Shown piece after piece: positions 50,629 through 59,531 of a DNA stretch of 64,000 nt. A program made the translations under genes and the position numbers. Under the pieces are notes generated by a model. It made no database searches and was not told the DNA's origin. It saw only the letters and a list, made by a program, of their open reading frames with translations. Numbering within the stretch: the first letter of the stretch is position 1; the number at the start of each line of letters is the position of its first letter. Origin of the DNA: Solwaraspora sp. WMMA2056 (GTDB lineage: Bacteria > Actinomycetota > Actinomycetes > Mycobacteriales > Micromonosporaceae); contig NZ_CP128360.1 in the NCBI RefSeq assembly GCF_030345095.1, positions 5,270,001 through 5,334,000 on the forward strand, given 5' to 3'.

Positions 50629-50674
50629 CTTCGATACTCGAAGCGTTTCAGACCGCAATAGTTCGAGACTCGAA
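50629..50674. promoter_or_regulatory. Pair of MarR operators in the divergent region
   Basis: CTTCGATACTCGAAG (50629-50643) and TTCGAGACTCGAA (50662-50674) are dyads with the same TTCGAnACTCGAAGCG context and centres 32 bp apart (three helical turns). One lies near each gene's start. They fit a MarR dimer repressing both itself and the flavin oxidoreductase. Confidence 0.8.
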
Positions 50675-50696
50675 GCGCAAGTGGTACCGTCGGCCG

Positions 50697-51131
50697 GTGG
50701 ACCACCGGGACCTCGTTGACGCCATCCGCGCCAACCACGAGATCTTCATGACGACCAGCGACCGGCTCGAACCCGCCCTGACCGCCCACGGGCTGACCAA
50801 CGCGACCGCGCAGGCGCTGTGGGCGATCGACCCGACCGGACCGGCCCTGTCAATGAAGGCGCTCGCCGAGCGCCTGTACTGCAACGCCCCCAACCTCAGC
50901 TTCATCGCCAACCAGCTGATCGAGCGCGGACTGGTCGAGCGCAGCGTCGACCCCACCGACCGACGCGGCCGGGTGCTCGCCCTCACTGACAAGGGCCGAC
51001 AGGTACGCCAGGAGATCATCGCGGCGACGCTGGAGGCGAGCCCGTTCACCGACTGCCCGCCGCAACTGCTGCACGAACTCGCCACCCTGCTCCGGCAGGT
51101 CGCCGCCGGTCAGCCGGTAAGGAACCGGTAG
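50697..51131 (+). CDS. MarR-family transcriptional regulator
   Basis: This is a 144-aa protein with a GTG start. The winged HTH reads ALSMKALAERLYCNAPNLSFIANQLIERGLVERSVDPTDRRGRVLALTDKGRQVRQ, the standard MarR core with the DxR wing motif. N- and C-terminal helices form the dimer interface. It is divergent from the flavin oxidoreductase; two dyads between them are its likely operators. The 3' end overlaps the terminal gene of the tryptophan operon by 22 bp in convergent orientation. Confidence 0.93.
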   Translation: MDHRDLVDAIRANHEIFMTTSDRLEPALTAHGLTNATAQALWAIDPTGPALSMKALAERLYCNAPNLSFIANQLIERGLVERSVDPTDRRGRVLALTDKGRQVRQEIIAATLEASPFTDCPPQLLHELATLLRQVAAGQPVRNR

Positions 51132-52117
51132 GCGTTGCCGCCGCTCAGGGCAGCCCGCTGGTCAGCGGTGAGGAAGTCCGCCTTGTCGATCACCGCGCCG
51201 ACCGGCCGTTCCCCCAGCGGGTACGGGTAGTCGCTGCCCAGCAGCACTCGGTCGGCACCCATCGTGTCGACCAGCAGCCGCAGCGCCGCCGGGTCGAACA
51301 CCACCGAATCGACGTAGAACCGGTCCAGGTAGTGGCTCGGCGGGTGCGCCGACCGGCCGCGTACCACGTCGCCCCGGCGGTGCCAGGCGTTGTCGGCGCG
51401 GCCCAGCCAGAACGGGAAGCTGCCGCCGCCGTGCGCGAAGCAGATCCGCAGCGTACGGGGTAACTGGTCGAAGCCGCCGCCGAGGATCAGCGCCAGGATC
51501 GACAGGTGGGTCTCGGCGGGCATGCCGGACAGCCAGCGGGCCATCCACCGGTCCAGCCGTGGCCCGTCCGGCATGTCCCAGGGGTGGACGAAGACGGGTG
51601 CGCCGACGTCGGCGCAGTGCCGCAGGAAGGCGACGATGCCGGCGTCGTCGAGGTCGCGGTCACCGACGTGGTTGCCGATTTCCACCCCGGCGTGCCCGGC
51701 GGCGAGGCAGCGATCCAGCTCGGCACAGGCGGCGTCCGGGTCCTGCAACGGCACTTGGCAGAACGGCACCAGCCTTCCGCCACCGGCGGCGGTGACCTCA
51801 AGGGTCAGGTCGTTGAAGATCCGGGCCACCTTGACCGCCTGGTCGGCCGGGCGATCGTAGGCGAAGAACACCGGCGTCGGGGAGACCACCTGCACGTCGA
51901 CCCCGTCGGCGGCCATGTCGGCCAGCCTCGTCGCCGGGTCCCAGGTCTGCGGGCCGACCGGGCGAAACTCCGTCTCCCCGACCATGATCATGGCGGCCCG
52001 TTCGGAGTCGACGCGCAGCCACGGCCAGCCGGTCCCGCCGCACGCGGCGGCGAGATCCGGCCAGCCCTTGGGCACCAGGTGGGTGTGGACGTCGATGGTC
52101 TGCCCGGCGTCGGTCAC
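51110..52117 (-). CDS. nbaD: 2-amino-3-carboxymuconate-6-semialdehyde decarboxylase (ACMSD)
   Basis: This is a 335-aa amidohydrolase. GTG 52117 starts eight bases after the preceding stop and just before the metal motif IDVHTHLVPKG (HxH). Other metal or active-site parts: GVEIGNHVGD, VFVHPWDM, FAHGGGSFPFWLGR and GSDYPYPLGE (Asp). The Zn enzyme removes CO2 from 2-amino-3-carboxymuconate semialdehyde, steering the ring-cleavage product of 3-hydroxyanthranilate to 2-aminomuconate semialdehyde instead of quinolinate. It is the last gene of the operon. Confidence 0.93.
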   Translation of the reverse strand: MTDAGQTIDVHTHLVPKGWPDLAAACGGTGWPWLRVDSERAAMIMVGETEFRPVGPQTWDPATRLADMAADGVDVQVVSPTPVFFAYDRPADQAVKVARIFNDLTLEVTAAGGGRLVPFCQVPLQDPDAACAELDRCLAAGHAGVEIGNHVGDRDLDDAGIVAFLRHCADVGAPVFVHPWDMPDGPRLDRWMARWLSGMPAETHLSILALILGGGFDQLPRTLRICFAHGGGSFPFWLGRADNAWHRRGDVVRGRSAHPPSHYLDRFYVDSVVFDPAALRLLVDTMGADRVLLGSDYPYPLGERPVGAVIDKADFLTADQRAALSGGNAYRFLTG

Positions 52118-52125
52118 GGCGAGGC

Positions 52126-52650
52126 TCAGCCCTTGCCCGGATGCAGCGCGCCGCACTTGTCGCAGGTACGCGCGGACTCGTCACCGTAGAAGGCGGTGAA
52201 GACCGGCGGCAGGTCGGCGACGATGTCGCGCACCTGCAACTCCACCTCGTGCACCAGGTTGCCGCAGTCGAGGCAGTACCACTGGAACTTCTCCAGGGTG
52301 CCCTCCTCCCGGACCCGTTCGATGACGACCCCGATCGAGCCGGCCTCGGGGCGTTGCGGCGAATGCGGCACGTAGCCGGGCAGCACCCACATCTGGCCTT
52401 CGCGGATGTGCACGGTCTGCGGACCGTCGTCGGTCATCAGGTTGACGTGCATGTTGCCTTTGACCTGGTAGAAGAATTCCTCGTACGGGTCGACGTGGAA
52501 GTCGGTGCGCTGGTTGGGGCCGCCGACGACCTGCACGATGAAATCGTCGCCGGTGGGGAACAGCTGCTTGTTGTTCACCGGCGGCTTGAGCAGATGCTCG
52601 TTCTCACTGACCCAGTGCGGGAAGTTGACCGGTTCGGCGATGTCGCTCAC
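52126..52650 (-). CDS. nbaC: 3-Hydroxyanthranilate 3,4-dioxygenase
   Basis: GTG 52650 (174 aa) follows GGAAGGAG at proper spacing; the in-frame GTG at 52659 overlaps that ribosome site. The cupin has the Fe ligands in DFHVDPYEEFFYQVKGNMHVNL and RPEAGSIGVVIER. The bacterial rubredoxin-like metal site is present in the C-terminus (CLDCGN near 130 and CDKCG near 168). It opens the ring of 3-hydroxyanthranilate to 2-amino-3-carboxymuconate semialdehyde. It lies five bases after the RidA gene and eight before the ACMSD gene. Confidence 0.95.
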   Translation of the reverse strand: MSDIAEPVNFPHWVSENEHLLKPPVNNKQLFPTGDDFIVQVVGGPNQRTDFHVDPYEEFFYQVKGNMHVNLMTDDGPQTVHIREGQMWVLPGYVPHSPQRPEAGSIGVVIERVREEGTLEKFQWYCLDCGNLVHEVELQVRDIVADLPPVFTAFYGDESARTCDKCGALHPGKG

Positions 52651-52655
52651 GGGTG

Positions 52656-53087
52656 TCACTCCTTCCGGGTGGGGGCGTCGGCGGGCACGACCGCGACGGC
52701 CTGGATCTCGATGAGCAGGTGCGGATGCGGCAGTTGGTGGACGGCGACGGTGGTGCGGGTCGGTCCGGTGTGGTCGAAGTGTTCGGCCCAGACCTGGTTG
52801 TAGCCGCCGAAGTCGTTCATGTTGACCAGGTACGTGGTGACGGAGACCAGGTCGGCGAGGCTGGCCCCGGCGGCGGCGAGCAGGTCGGCGATGTTGGCGA
52901 TCACCACGCGGGTCTGCTCGCGGATGTCCAGCTCGGTCGTGCCGTACTCATCCACTGTGGCCCCGGCGATGGTGTTGTCGGGGCGGCGGCTCGACGTACC
53001 GGAGACGAAGATGAACCCACCGGCGACCTTGACGTGCGGGAACGCCCCGCGCGGGGTGGCCTTGCCGGCGACCAGATGCGCTGTCAC
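52656..53087 (-). CDS. nbaF: RidA-family 2-aminomuconate deaminase
   Basis: This is a 143-aa protein. GTG 53087 overlaps the upstream stop as GTGA. The YjgF/RidA pattern includes [50 protein letters not shown] and [13 protein letters not shown]. RidA proteins hydrolyse enamines/imines. Placed between the decarboxylase and 3-HAA dioxygenase genes, it is expected to turn 2-aminomuconate into 4-oxalocrotonate with release of ammonia. The substrate is inferred from operon position. Confidence 0.88.
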   Translation of the reverse strand: MTAHLVAGKATPRGAFPHVKVAGGFIFVSGTSSRRPDNTIAGATVDEYGTTELDIREQTRVVIANIADLLAAAGASLADLVSVTTYLVNMNDFGGYNQVWAEHFDHTGPTRTTVAVHQLPHPHLLIEIQAVAVVPADAPTRKE

Positions 53088-53863
53088 AGCGTACCGCCGA
53101 TCGTGGTGAAGGCGGCGGTGCCGAGCCCCTGGACGGTGCCCCGCACGTGCGCGCCGGGGGCCAGCGGCACCGCGGCGGTGGCCGCGCCGGCCAGGAAGAT
53201 CCAGCCGGCTCGCAGGGCCGGGCCGTGCCGGTCGGCGAGGGCGACGCCGGCGGCGAGGGCCCGGCGCGGGTCGCCGAGGATGGCCGCCGTCGACCCGGTC
53301 TGCACCGTGCGTCCGTCCACCTCCAGCAGTACGCCGAGGTTGTCGACGCCGTCCGGGACCGGCTGCCACGGCCCGACGGTGAACAGGGCTGCCGAGGTGT
53401 TGTCGGCGATCACGTCGGGCAGCGAGAAGGTGAAGTTGGCGTACCGGGAGTCGATGACCTCCAGGGCGGGGGCGACGGCCCGGACCGCGTCGGTGAACGG
53501 CATCCCCGGTGTCGGCGGCCTGTCCAGCAGGAAGGCGATCTCCGGTTCGACCCGGGGGTGGATCAGCCCGGAGATGTCGACGCTGCCGCCGTCGGGCACC
53601 TGCGTGGTGTCGGTGAGTTGGCCGAGGATCGGGGAGTCGACGCCGACCTGCGCCATTTTCGCCTTGCTGGTCAGCCCCATCTTGACGCCGACGAGGCGTT
53701 CGCCCCGGCCGGTGCGGCGGGCGATCAGCGCCTGCTGCACCCGGTACGCGGCGTCGACGTCGACGCCGTGCGCCTCGGCGAGCTGCGGAATCGGGGTGCC
53801 GGTGACGGCCGCCTCGTCGAGCCGGGCGGCCAACCCGGCGAGGTCGACGTCTGTGCTGGTCAC
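53084..53863 (-). CDS. nbaG: 4-Oxalocrotonate decarboxylase (2-oxo-3-hexenedioate decarboxylase)
   Basis: This is a 259-aa protein of the fumarylacetoacetase-like hydratase/decarboxylase family. The motif [26 protein letters not shown] is more decarboxylase-like than hydratase-like. The metal Glu pair sits in [12 protein letters not shown], and the lid segment is [23 protein letters not shown]. It removes CO2 from 4-oxalocrotonate to give 2-oxopent-4-enoate. It overlaps both neighbours by 4 bp. A paralogue (55814-56644) does the next, hydration, step; the two assignments could in principle be swapped. Confidence 0.85.
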   Translation of the reverse strand: MTSTDVDLAGLAARLDEAAVTGTPIPQLAEAHGVDVDAAYRVQQALIARRTGRGERLVGVKMGLTSKAKMAQVGVDSPILGQLTDTTQVPDGGSVDISGLIHPRVEPEIAFLLDRPPTPGMPFTDAVRAVAPALEVIDSRYANFTFSLPDVIADNTSAALFTVGPWQPVPDGVDNLGVLLEVDGRTVQTGSTAAILGDPRRALAAGVALADRHGPALRAGWIFLAGAATAAVPLAPGAHVRGTVQGLGTAAFTTIGGTL

Positions 53864-54891
53864 TGGCTGCCTCCGTGGGCGGTGTTGGCGGCGTCGGCGA
53901 GGTCGAGAGCGACGTCGGTGATCATGTCTTCCTGGCCGCCGACCATCCGGCGGCGGCCGAGTTCGATCAGGATGGACCGCACGTCGAGGCCGTAGCGGTC
54001 GGCGGCACGTTCGGCGTGGCGCAGGAAGCTGGAGTAGACGCCGGCGTAGCCGAGCGACAGGGTTTCCCGGTCGACGCGGACCGGCCGGTCCTGCAGCGGG
54101 CGGACCAGGTCCTCGGCGGCGTCCATCAGCGCGAAGGTGTCACAGCCGTGTTTCCAGCCGTGCAGGTCGGCCACGGCGGTGAAGACTTCGAGCGGGGCGT
54201 TGCCGGCCCCGGCGCCCATCCCGGCGAGGGAGGCATCGACCCGGGTGGTGCCGTGCTGCACGGCGACGACGCTGTTGGCCACGCCAAGGGAAAGGTTGTG
54301 GTGGGCGTGGATGCCGATCTGGGTGCCCGGGTCGAGCACCTCGCGGTAGGCGTCGACCCGGGCGGCGACGTCGTCCATCAGCAGCCGGCCGCCGGAGTCG
54401 GTGACGTAGACGCAGTGCGCCCCGTACGACTCCATCAGTTTGGCCTGCCCGGCGAGCCCTTCCGGGGTGTTCATGTGCGACATCATCAGGAACCCGGCGA
54501 CGTCCATGCCGTTGTCGCGGGCCCATGAGATGTGCTGGGCGGCGACGTCGGCCTCGGTGCAGTGGGTGGCGATCCGGACGCTGGTGACGCCGAGGTCGCG
54601 GGCTGCCCGCAGGTCGTCGATGGTGCCGATGCCGGGCAGCAGCAACGTGGTCAACGTCGCGCGGCTGATCGACTCGGCGGCGGCGGTGATCCAGTCGGCG
54701 TCCGACGCCGCGCCGTGGCCGTAGGTGACGGACGAGCCGGCGAGGCCGTCGCCGTGGGCGACCTCGATGGCGTCGACGCCGGCCGCGTCGAGCGCGGCGG
54801 CGATCGCCCGGACCTCCTCGACGGTGTACCGGTGCCTGATGGCGTGCATGCCGTCGCGCAACGTGACGTCCTGCACGTACAGCCGGGTCAT
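53860..54891 (-). CDS. mhpE: 4-Hydroxy-2-oxovalerate aldolase
   Basis: This is a 343-aa HMGL-like TIM barrel. ATG 54891 overlaps the dehydrogenase stop (ATGA). Motifs: [15 protein letters not shown] (catalytic Arg/Asp), [26 protein letters not shown] and the metal HxH in [16 protein letters not shown]. The C-terminal communication domain ([34 protein letters not shown]) contacts the partner dehydrogenase. It splits 4-hydroxy-2-oxovalerate into pyruvate and acetaldehyde, channelled to the next enzyme. It overlaps the decarboxylase by 4 bp. Confidence 0.95.
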   Translation of the reverse strand: MTRLYVQDVTLRDGMHAIRHRYTVEEVRAIAAALDAAGVDAIEVAHGDGLAGSSVTYGHGAASDADWITAAAESISRATLTTLLLPGIGTIDDLRAARDLGVTSVRIATHCTEADVAAQHISWARDNGMDVAGFLMMSHMNTPEGLAGQAKLMESYGAHCVYVTDSGGRLLMDDVAARVDAYREVLDPGTQIGIHAHHNLSLGVANSVVAVQHGTTRVDASLAGMGAGAGNAPLEVFTAVADLHGWKHGCDTFALMDAAEDLVRPLQDRPVRVDRETLSLGYAGVYSSFLRHAERAADRYGLDVRSILIELGRRRMVGGQEDMITDVALDLADAANTAHGGSQ

Positions 54892-55814
54892 CGCTGAGCC
54901 CCCTCTCGGACAGCGACCAGACGTTCGGCGGTGCGCAGCGCCGCCGACGTCATGATGTCGAGGTTGCCGGCGTACGCGGGCAGGTAGTGCCCGGCACCGG
55001 AGACTTCGAGGAACACCGACACCTGGGTGCCGGTGAAATGGCTGCCCAGCGCCGGCACGTACGCGTCGACCGGGTCGAACTGCACCCGCTGCTTGAGTCG
55101 GTAGCCGGGCACGTACTCGGCGACCGACGCCACCATGGCCGTCACCGAGTCGGCGACCGCGCCGGTGTCGACGCCGGCCGGGATCAGGCAGTAGACGGTG
55201 TCGCGCATCAGCAGCGGCGGGTCGGCCGGGTTCAGCACGATGATCGCCTTGCCCTTGCCGGCACCGCCGACGACTTCCAGGGCGCGGGCGGTGGTCTGGG
55301 TGAACTCGTCGATGTTGGCCCGGGTGCCCGGACCGGCCGAGCGGGACGCGATCGAGGCGACGATCTCCGCGTACGCGACCGGGGCCACCGCCGCGACGGC
55401 GGCGACGACCGGTACGGTCGCCTGCCCACCGCAGGTGACCATGTTGACGTTCGGCTCGGCCAGGTGCGCGTCCAGGTTGACCGGTGGCACCACGTACGGG
55501 CCGATCGCGGCCGGGGTCAGGTCGACCACGGTCCGCCCGTGCGCCTGCAGGATCTCGTTGTTGCGCCGGTGCGCGCCGGCCGACGTGGCGTCGAAGACGA
55601 GTCGCACGTCGGCGAACTCGGGCATCGCGACCAGGCCGTCGACCCCGTCGGCGGTGGTCGCCACGCCGAGGCGGCGGGCCCGGGCCAGCCCGTCGGATTC
55701 CGGGTCGATGCCGACCATCGCCACCATCCGCAGCGACTCCGACAGCCGCAGCACCTTGATCATCAGGTCGGTGCCGATGTTGCCCGACCCGATCACCGCC
55801 ACTCCGACGCCCAC
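54888..55814 (-). CDS. mhpF: Acetaldehyde dehydrogenase (acetylating)
   Basis: This is a 308-aa NAD enzyme with a GTG start. Rossmann motif [18 protein letters not shown], catalytic Cys in [17 protein letters not shown] (near 129) and [24 protein letters not shown]. It oxidises acetaldehyde to acetyl-CoA and works as a complex with the 4-hydroxy-2-oxovalerate aldolase encoded next. Its start shares one base with the hydratase stop, and its end overlaps the aldolase start by 4 bp. Confidence 0.95.
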   Translation of the reverse strand: MGVGVAVIGSGNIGTDLMIKVLRLSESLRMVAMVGIDPESDGLARARRLGVATTADGVDGLVAMPEFADVRLVFDATSAGAHRRNNEILQAHGRTVVDLTPAAIGPYVVPPVNLDAHLAEPNVNMVTCGGQATVPVVAAVAAVAPVAYAEIVASIASRSAGPGTRANIDEFTQTTARALEVVGGAGKGKAIIVLNPADPPLLMRDTVYCLIPAGVDTGAVADSVTAMVASVAEYVPGYRLKQRVQFDPVDAYVPALGSHFTGTQVSVFLEVSGAGHYLPAYAGNLDIMTSAALRTAERLVAVREGAQR

Positions 55815-56644
55815 TACGACCCCTCCCCTGACTCGCCGTCGGCCGACCGGTCGGCCGGTTTCGCGCTGAATCTGGTCCGTACCGAGCCGAGCCCGGCGAT
55901 CCGTGCCTCGTACGCCGCCCCCGGGGTGACCGGCACCATCGGGCCGAGCGCACCGGAGAGCACGACGTCGCCGGCCCGCAGCGGATCCCCGGCGGCGGCC
56001 ATGGTCGACGCCAGCCAGGCGACGGCGTGCACCGGGTTGCCGAGGCAGGCGGCCCCGGCACCGACCGACACCGGTTCACCGGCCGATTCGAGCACCATGC
56101 CGCACTCGCGCAGGTCCACCGAGGCGGCCGGCACCGGCCGGTCGCCGAGGACGAACAGCCCCGACGAGGCGTTGTCCGCCACGGTGTCCACGATGGATAT
56201 GTCCCAGTCGGTGATCCGGGAGTCGACGATCTCGATCGCCGGCAGCAGGAAGTCGGTGGCCCGCAGCACGTCGACCACGGTCGCCGGCCCGTCCGGCAGG
56301 TCCGCGCCGAGCACGAACGCCACCTCCGCCTCCACCCTGGGCTGGATCAGCCCGGCCAGGTCGACCTCGTCGCCGTCGGGTACCGCCATGTCGGCGAAGA
56401 GCACCCCGAAGTCGGGCTGGTAGACGCCGAACGCGGCCTGCACCGCCGGCGACGTCAGGCCGATCTTCGCGCCGACCCGGCGGCGGCCGACGGCCGACCA
56501 GCCGGCGACGGTCGCCCGCTGCACCGCGTACGCGGCGGCGACGTCACCGGTCGGCAGCAGCCGGTCCCGCAGCGGCGGGCACGGCACCCCGGTGTCGTAC
56601 GCCCCGGTCAGCGCCGCGACAGCGGCCTCGATGTCCACAGTCAT
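55814..56644 (-). CDS. nbaH: 2-Keto-4-pentenoate hydratase
   Basis: This is a 276-aa paralogue of the decarboxylase at 53084-53863. Motif [26 protein letters not shown] is closer to MhpD-type hydratases. The metal Glu region is [13 protein letters not shown], and the later [23 protein letters not shown] is shared by the family. It adds water to 2-oxopent-4-enoate to give 4-hydroxy-2-oxovalerate. ATG overlaps the preceding dehydrogenase stop by 4 bp. The last 20 residues are a disordered Asp/Gly/Ser tail. Confidence 0.87.
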   Translation of the reverse strand: MTVDIEAAVAALTGAYDTGVPCPPLRDRLLPTGDVAAAYAVQRATVAGWSAVGRRRVGAKIGLTSPAVQAAFGVYQPDFGVLFADMAVPDGDEVDLAGLIQPRVEAEVAFVLGADLPDGPATVVDVLRATDFLLPAIEIVDSRITDWDISIVDTVADNASSGLFVLGDRPVPAASVDLRECGMVLESAGEPVSVGAGAACLGNPVHAVAWLASTMAAAGDPLRAGDVVLSGALGPMVPVTPGAAYEARIAGLGSVRTRFSAKPADRSADGESGEGS

Positions 56645-58149
56645 GTCAGATCCACACAGACGTTTGTCAGTTCGGAGTAGAAGTCGAGCGAGTGCACGCC
56701 ACCCTCCCGGCCCACCCCGGAGGCCTTGACCCCGCCGAACGGGGTGCGCAGGTCCCGTAAGAACCAGGTGTTGACCCAGACGATGCCGACGTCCAGTCCG
56801 GCACCGGCCCGGTGCGCCCGCCCCACGTCACGGGTCCACACCGTCGCCGCGAGGCCGTAGTCGGAGTCGTTGGCCAGCGCGAACGCCTCCTCCTCGGTGT
56901 CGAACGGGGCGATGTGGCAGATCGGGCCGAACACCTCCTCGCGCAGCAGCCGCGCCGAGGAGCCCAGCCCGGTCAACACGGTCGGCTGCACGTACGCGCC
57001 GCCGTCGCGGGCGTCGTCGAAGGTCGGCACACCACCACCGGCGAGTACCTCGGCACCTTCGACGCGGGCCAGGTCGTAGTAGCCGAGCACCTTGTCCCGG
57101 TGACCGTGCGAGATCAGCGGCATCGTCGAGATCGTCTCGTCGGCGGGCCAGCCGTACCGGGCGTCGCGGGCGGCGGCCGCCAACCGGTCGACGAACTCGT
57201 CAAAGACCGGCCGCTGCACGTACAGCCGCTCGGTGCACAGGCACACCTGGCCGCCGTTGGTGAACGACGACCGCACCGAACCGGCGACGGCGGCGTCCAG
57301 GTCGGCGTCGGCGAAGACCAGGCCGGCGTTCTTGCCGCCCAGCTCGAACGAGACCGCCTTCACCCCGTCGGCGGCGGCCCGCATGATCGCCGACCCGGTC
57401 GCCGACTCGCCGGTGAAGGTGATCGCGTCCACGCCGGGGTGGGTAGTCAGCCACTCCCCTGCCGCGCCCGGCCCGAAGCCGTGCACCAGGTTGAACACCC
57501 CGTCGGGTACGCCAGCCGCCGCCATCACCTCGGCGAGCAGCGTCGCCGACGCCGGTGTCTCCTCACTCGGCTTGACGACGACAGCGTTGCCGCACGCCAG
57601 CGCCGGAGCGACCTTCCAGGTCAGCAGCAGCAGCGGCAGGTTCCACGGCACGATCACCGCGACGACGCCGACGGGTTTGCGGACCGCGTAGTTCAACGCC
57701 CGGCCGCCGGTCGGGGTGACCGTGGTGAACGACTCGGTCGGCGCGGTCGCGGCGATCTCCGCGAACGCCCGGAAGTTCGCCGCCCCGCGCGGAATGTCCA
57801 GGGTCCGGGCCTGGCTGACCGGCTTACCGGTGTCGGCGACCTCGGCCGCGACCAGGTCGTCGAACCGGCGGTCCAGTTCGTCGGCGACCGCCCGCAGCAC
57901 CGCCGCCCGGTCCCGTTCGGCCATGCCGCCCCAGGGTCCGCGCAGCGCCGCGCGGGCCGCCGCGACGGCCGCGTCGACCGTCGCGGAGTCGGCCTCCGCG
58001 ACCTCGAAGACCGTCTCGCCGGTCACCGGGGACACCTTCGGGAACCGCTTCCCGGCGTCGACGAACCGGCCGTCGACGAAGTTGCGCAGCAGGCCGGGGC
58101 CGTCGGCGGCCGGCCGGCCGGCGTACAGGTCGGGGTGCCACAGCGTCAT
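56641..58149 (-). CDS. nbaE: 2-Aminomuconate semialdehyde dehydrogenase
   Basis: ATG 58149 (MTLWHPDLY) overlaps the kmo stop by 4 bp and gives 502 aa; the open frame continues upstream without coding character. ALDH motifs: VVAVIVPWNLPLLLLTWKVAPALACGN, ITFTGESATGS, catalytic Glu in FELGGKNAG, catalytic Cys in NGGQVCLCTERLYVQ, and EEVFGPICHIAPF. The end RTPFGGVKASGVGREGG is typical of hydroxymuconic/aminomuconic semialdehyde dehydrogenases. It makes 2-aminomuconate. Substrate assignment rests on operon context. Confidence 0.92.
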   Translation of the reverse strand: MTLWHPDLYAGRPAADGPGLLRNFVDGRFVDAGKRFPKVSPVTGETVFEVAEADSATVDAAVAAARAALRGPWGGMAERDRAAVLRAVADELDRRFDDLVAAEVADTGKPVSQARTLDIPRGAANFRAFAEIAATAPTESFTTVTPTGGRALNYAVRKPVGVVAVIVPWNLPLLLLTWKVAPALACGNAVVVKPSEETPASATLLAEVMAAAGVPDGVFNLVHGFGPGAAGEWLTTHPGVDAITFTGESATGSAIMRAAADGVKAVSFELGGKNAGLVFADADLDAAVAGSVRSSFTNGGQVCLCTERLYVQRPVFDEFVDRLAAAARDARYGWPADETISTMPLISHGHRDKVLGYYDLARVEGAEVLAGGGVPTFDDARDGGAYVQPTVLTGLGSSARLLREEVFGPICHIAPFDTEEEAFALANDSDYGLAATVWTRDVGRAHRAGAGLDVGIVWVNTWFLRDLRTPFGGVKASGVGREGGVHSLDFYSELTNVCVDLT

Positions 58150-59531
58150 GTTCGTCCCTTCCGGGCAGGCCCGTGTCCTCGTCGGGCAGACCCGGGTCCC
58201 TTGCGGATGGACCGGGTGACGGCGGCGCCGAGTGCCCCTACCAACAGCGCCGCCGTCCCGGCCACCGCCGCCGCCAGCACCTGGTGCTGCCGCCGGACCC
58301 GTCGCCTGACCTCGGCGTACGGGATGGTGGTGAAGGAGACCATCTCGTAGCGGGACACGTAGCGCCCCGGCAGTGCCCGTTCCAGGGCGTGTTCGACCTT
58401 GCGGAACGTCTGGAACGTCGGGGAGGCGACCTTGTCGCGCATCTCGACGAAGTTCGCCAGCGCCATCTGGGCGATCGCTTCGGCGTTGGCCTGGCGGCGG
58501 GACTGGTACAGCGGCAGTGCCGCCGCCCAGTCGCCGCCGGTGTCGTCGAGGCAGCGGTCCAGTTCGACGACGTCCTCGAAGGCGCAGTTGGCGCCCTGAC
58601 CGTAGAACGGCACGACCGCGTGGGCGGCGTCGCCGAGCAGCGCCACCCGGCCGCCGACCTGCCACGGGTCGCAGCGCACCGTGCCGAGCAGACCGACCGG
58701 GTTGTGCTGGTAGTCGTCGACCAGATCCGGCGCCAGCGGCGGTACGTCCGGGTAGTGCTCGCGGAAGTGCCGTTCGATCGCGGCCGGGCTGCTCAGCGAG
58801 GCGAAACTCGACGTACCGCCGGTCGGCCAGAACAGGGTGCAGGTGAAAGAGCGGTCCGGGTTCGGCAGGGCGATCATCATCGACGTGCCGCGCGGCCAGA
58901 TGTGCAGCGCACCCGGGTCGAGGGCGTAGTCGCCGCCGACCGCCGGGATGGTCAGCTCCTTGTACCCGTAGTCGAGGAAGTCGAGGCTCTCGTCGACCAG
59001 GCCGTGGGCGAGCAGCTGGCCGCGTACCGCCGAACCGGCGCCGTCGGCACCGAGCACGACCTGCGCCTGCGCGCGGACCGTGCCCTGCGGCGTGTCGAAG
59101 GTCGCCTCGCCGGAATCCGGGTCGAGGCCGACGAGCCGGTGGTCGAAGACGACGGTGACGCCGGGCGCGGCCTCGGCGGCGTCGAGCAGCGCGTTGTTGA
59201 GCGCGCCCCGGCCGATCGAGTTGATCGCCCGCTGCCCGTCGGCGCTGTACGGCTGGAAGTCCAGGTCACCGTCGACCGGGTGGATCATCCGGCCGCGCAT
59301 CGGCAACGCGTCGGCGAGCACCTGGTCGGCCAGGTCGATGCGGCGCAGCGCGTCCAGACCGCGTTCGGACAGCGCCAGGTTGATCGACCGGCCGCGTTCG
59401 GCGGTGCCGCGTCGCGGGTCCGACCGCCGCTCGTAGAGGGTGACCGGCAGGCCCCGGCGGGCCAGGAAGCAGGCGAGCAGGCTGCCGGCCAGGCCGGCGC
59501 CGACCACCGCGACCGGTACGCGCTCAGACAT
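58146..59531 (-). CDS. kmo: Kynurenine 3-monooxygenase with C-terminal membrane anchor
   Basis: This is a 461-aa FAD monooxygenase: VAVVGAGLAGSLLACFLARRG (FAD), RRGTAERGRSINLALSERG (kynurenine-site Arg/Tyr region), VLGADGAGSAVRG and VALLGDAAHAVVPFYGQGANCAFEDV. It hydroxylates L-kynurenine to 3-hydroxykynurenine with NADPH and O2. The C-terminus carries VLAAAVAGTAALLVGALGAAV, a single membrane helix followed by basic residues, recalling the eukaryotic outer-membrane enzyme and unlike the soluble Pseudomonas enzyme. It overlaps kynU by 8 bp and the dehydrogenase by 4 bp. Confidence 0.95.
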   Translation of the reverse strand: MSERVPVAVVGAGLAGSLLACFLARRGLPVTLYERRSDPRRGTAERGRSINLALSERGLDALRRIDLADQVLADALPMRGRMIHPVDGDLDFQPYSADGQRAINSIGRGALNNALLDAAEAAPGVTVVFDHRLVGLDPDSGEATFDTPQGTVRAQAQVVLGADGAGSAVRGQLLAHGLVDESLDFLDYGYKELTIPAVGGDYALDPGALHIWPRGTSMMIALPNPDRSFTCTLFWPTGGTSSFASLSSPAAIERHFREHYPDVPPLAPDLVDDYQHNPVGLLGTVRCDPWQVGGRVALLGDAAHAVVPFYGQGANCAFEDVVELDRCLDDTGGDWAAALPLYQSRRQANAEAIAQMALANFVEMRDKVASPTFQTFRKVEHALERALPGRYVSRYEMVSFTTIPYAEVRRRVRRQHQVLAAAVAGTAALLVGALGAAVTRSIRKGPGSARRGHGPARKGRT

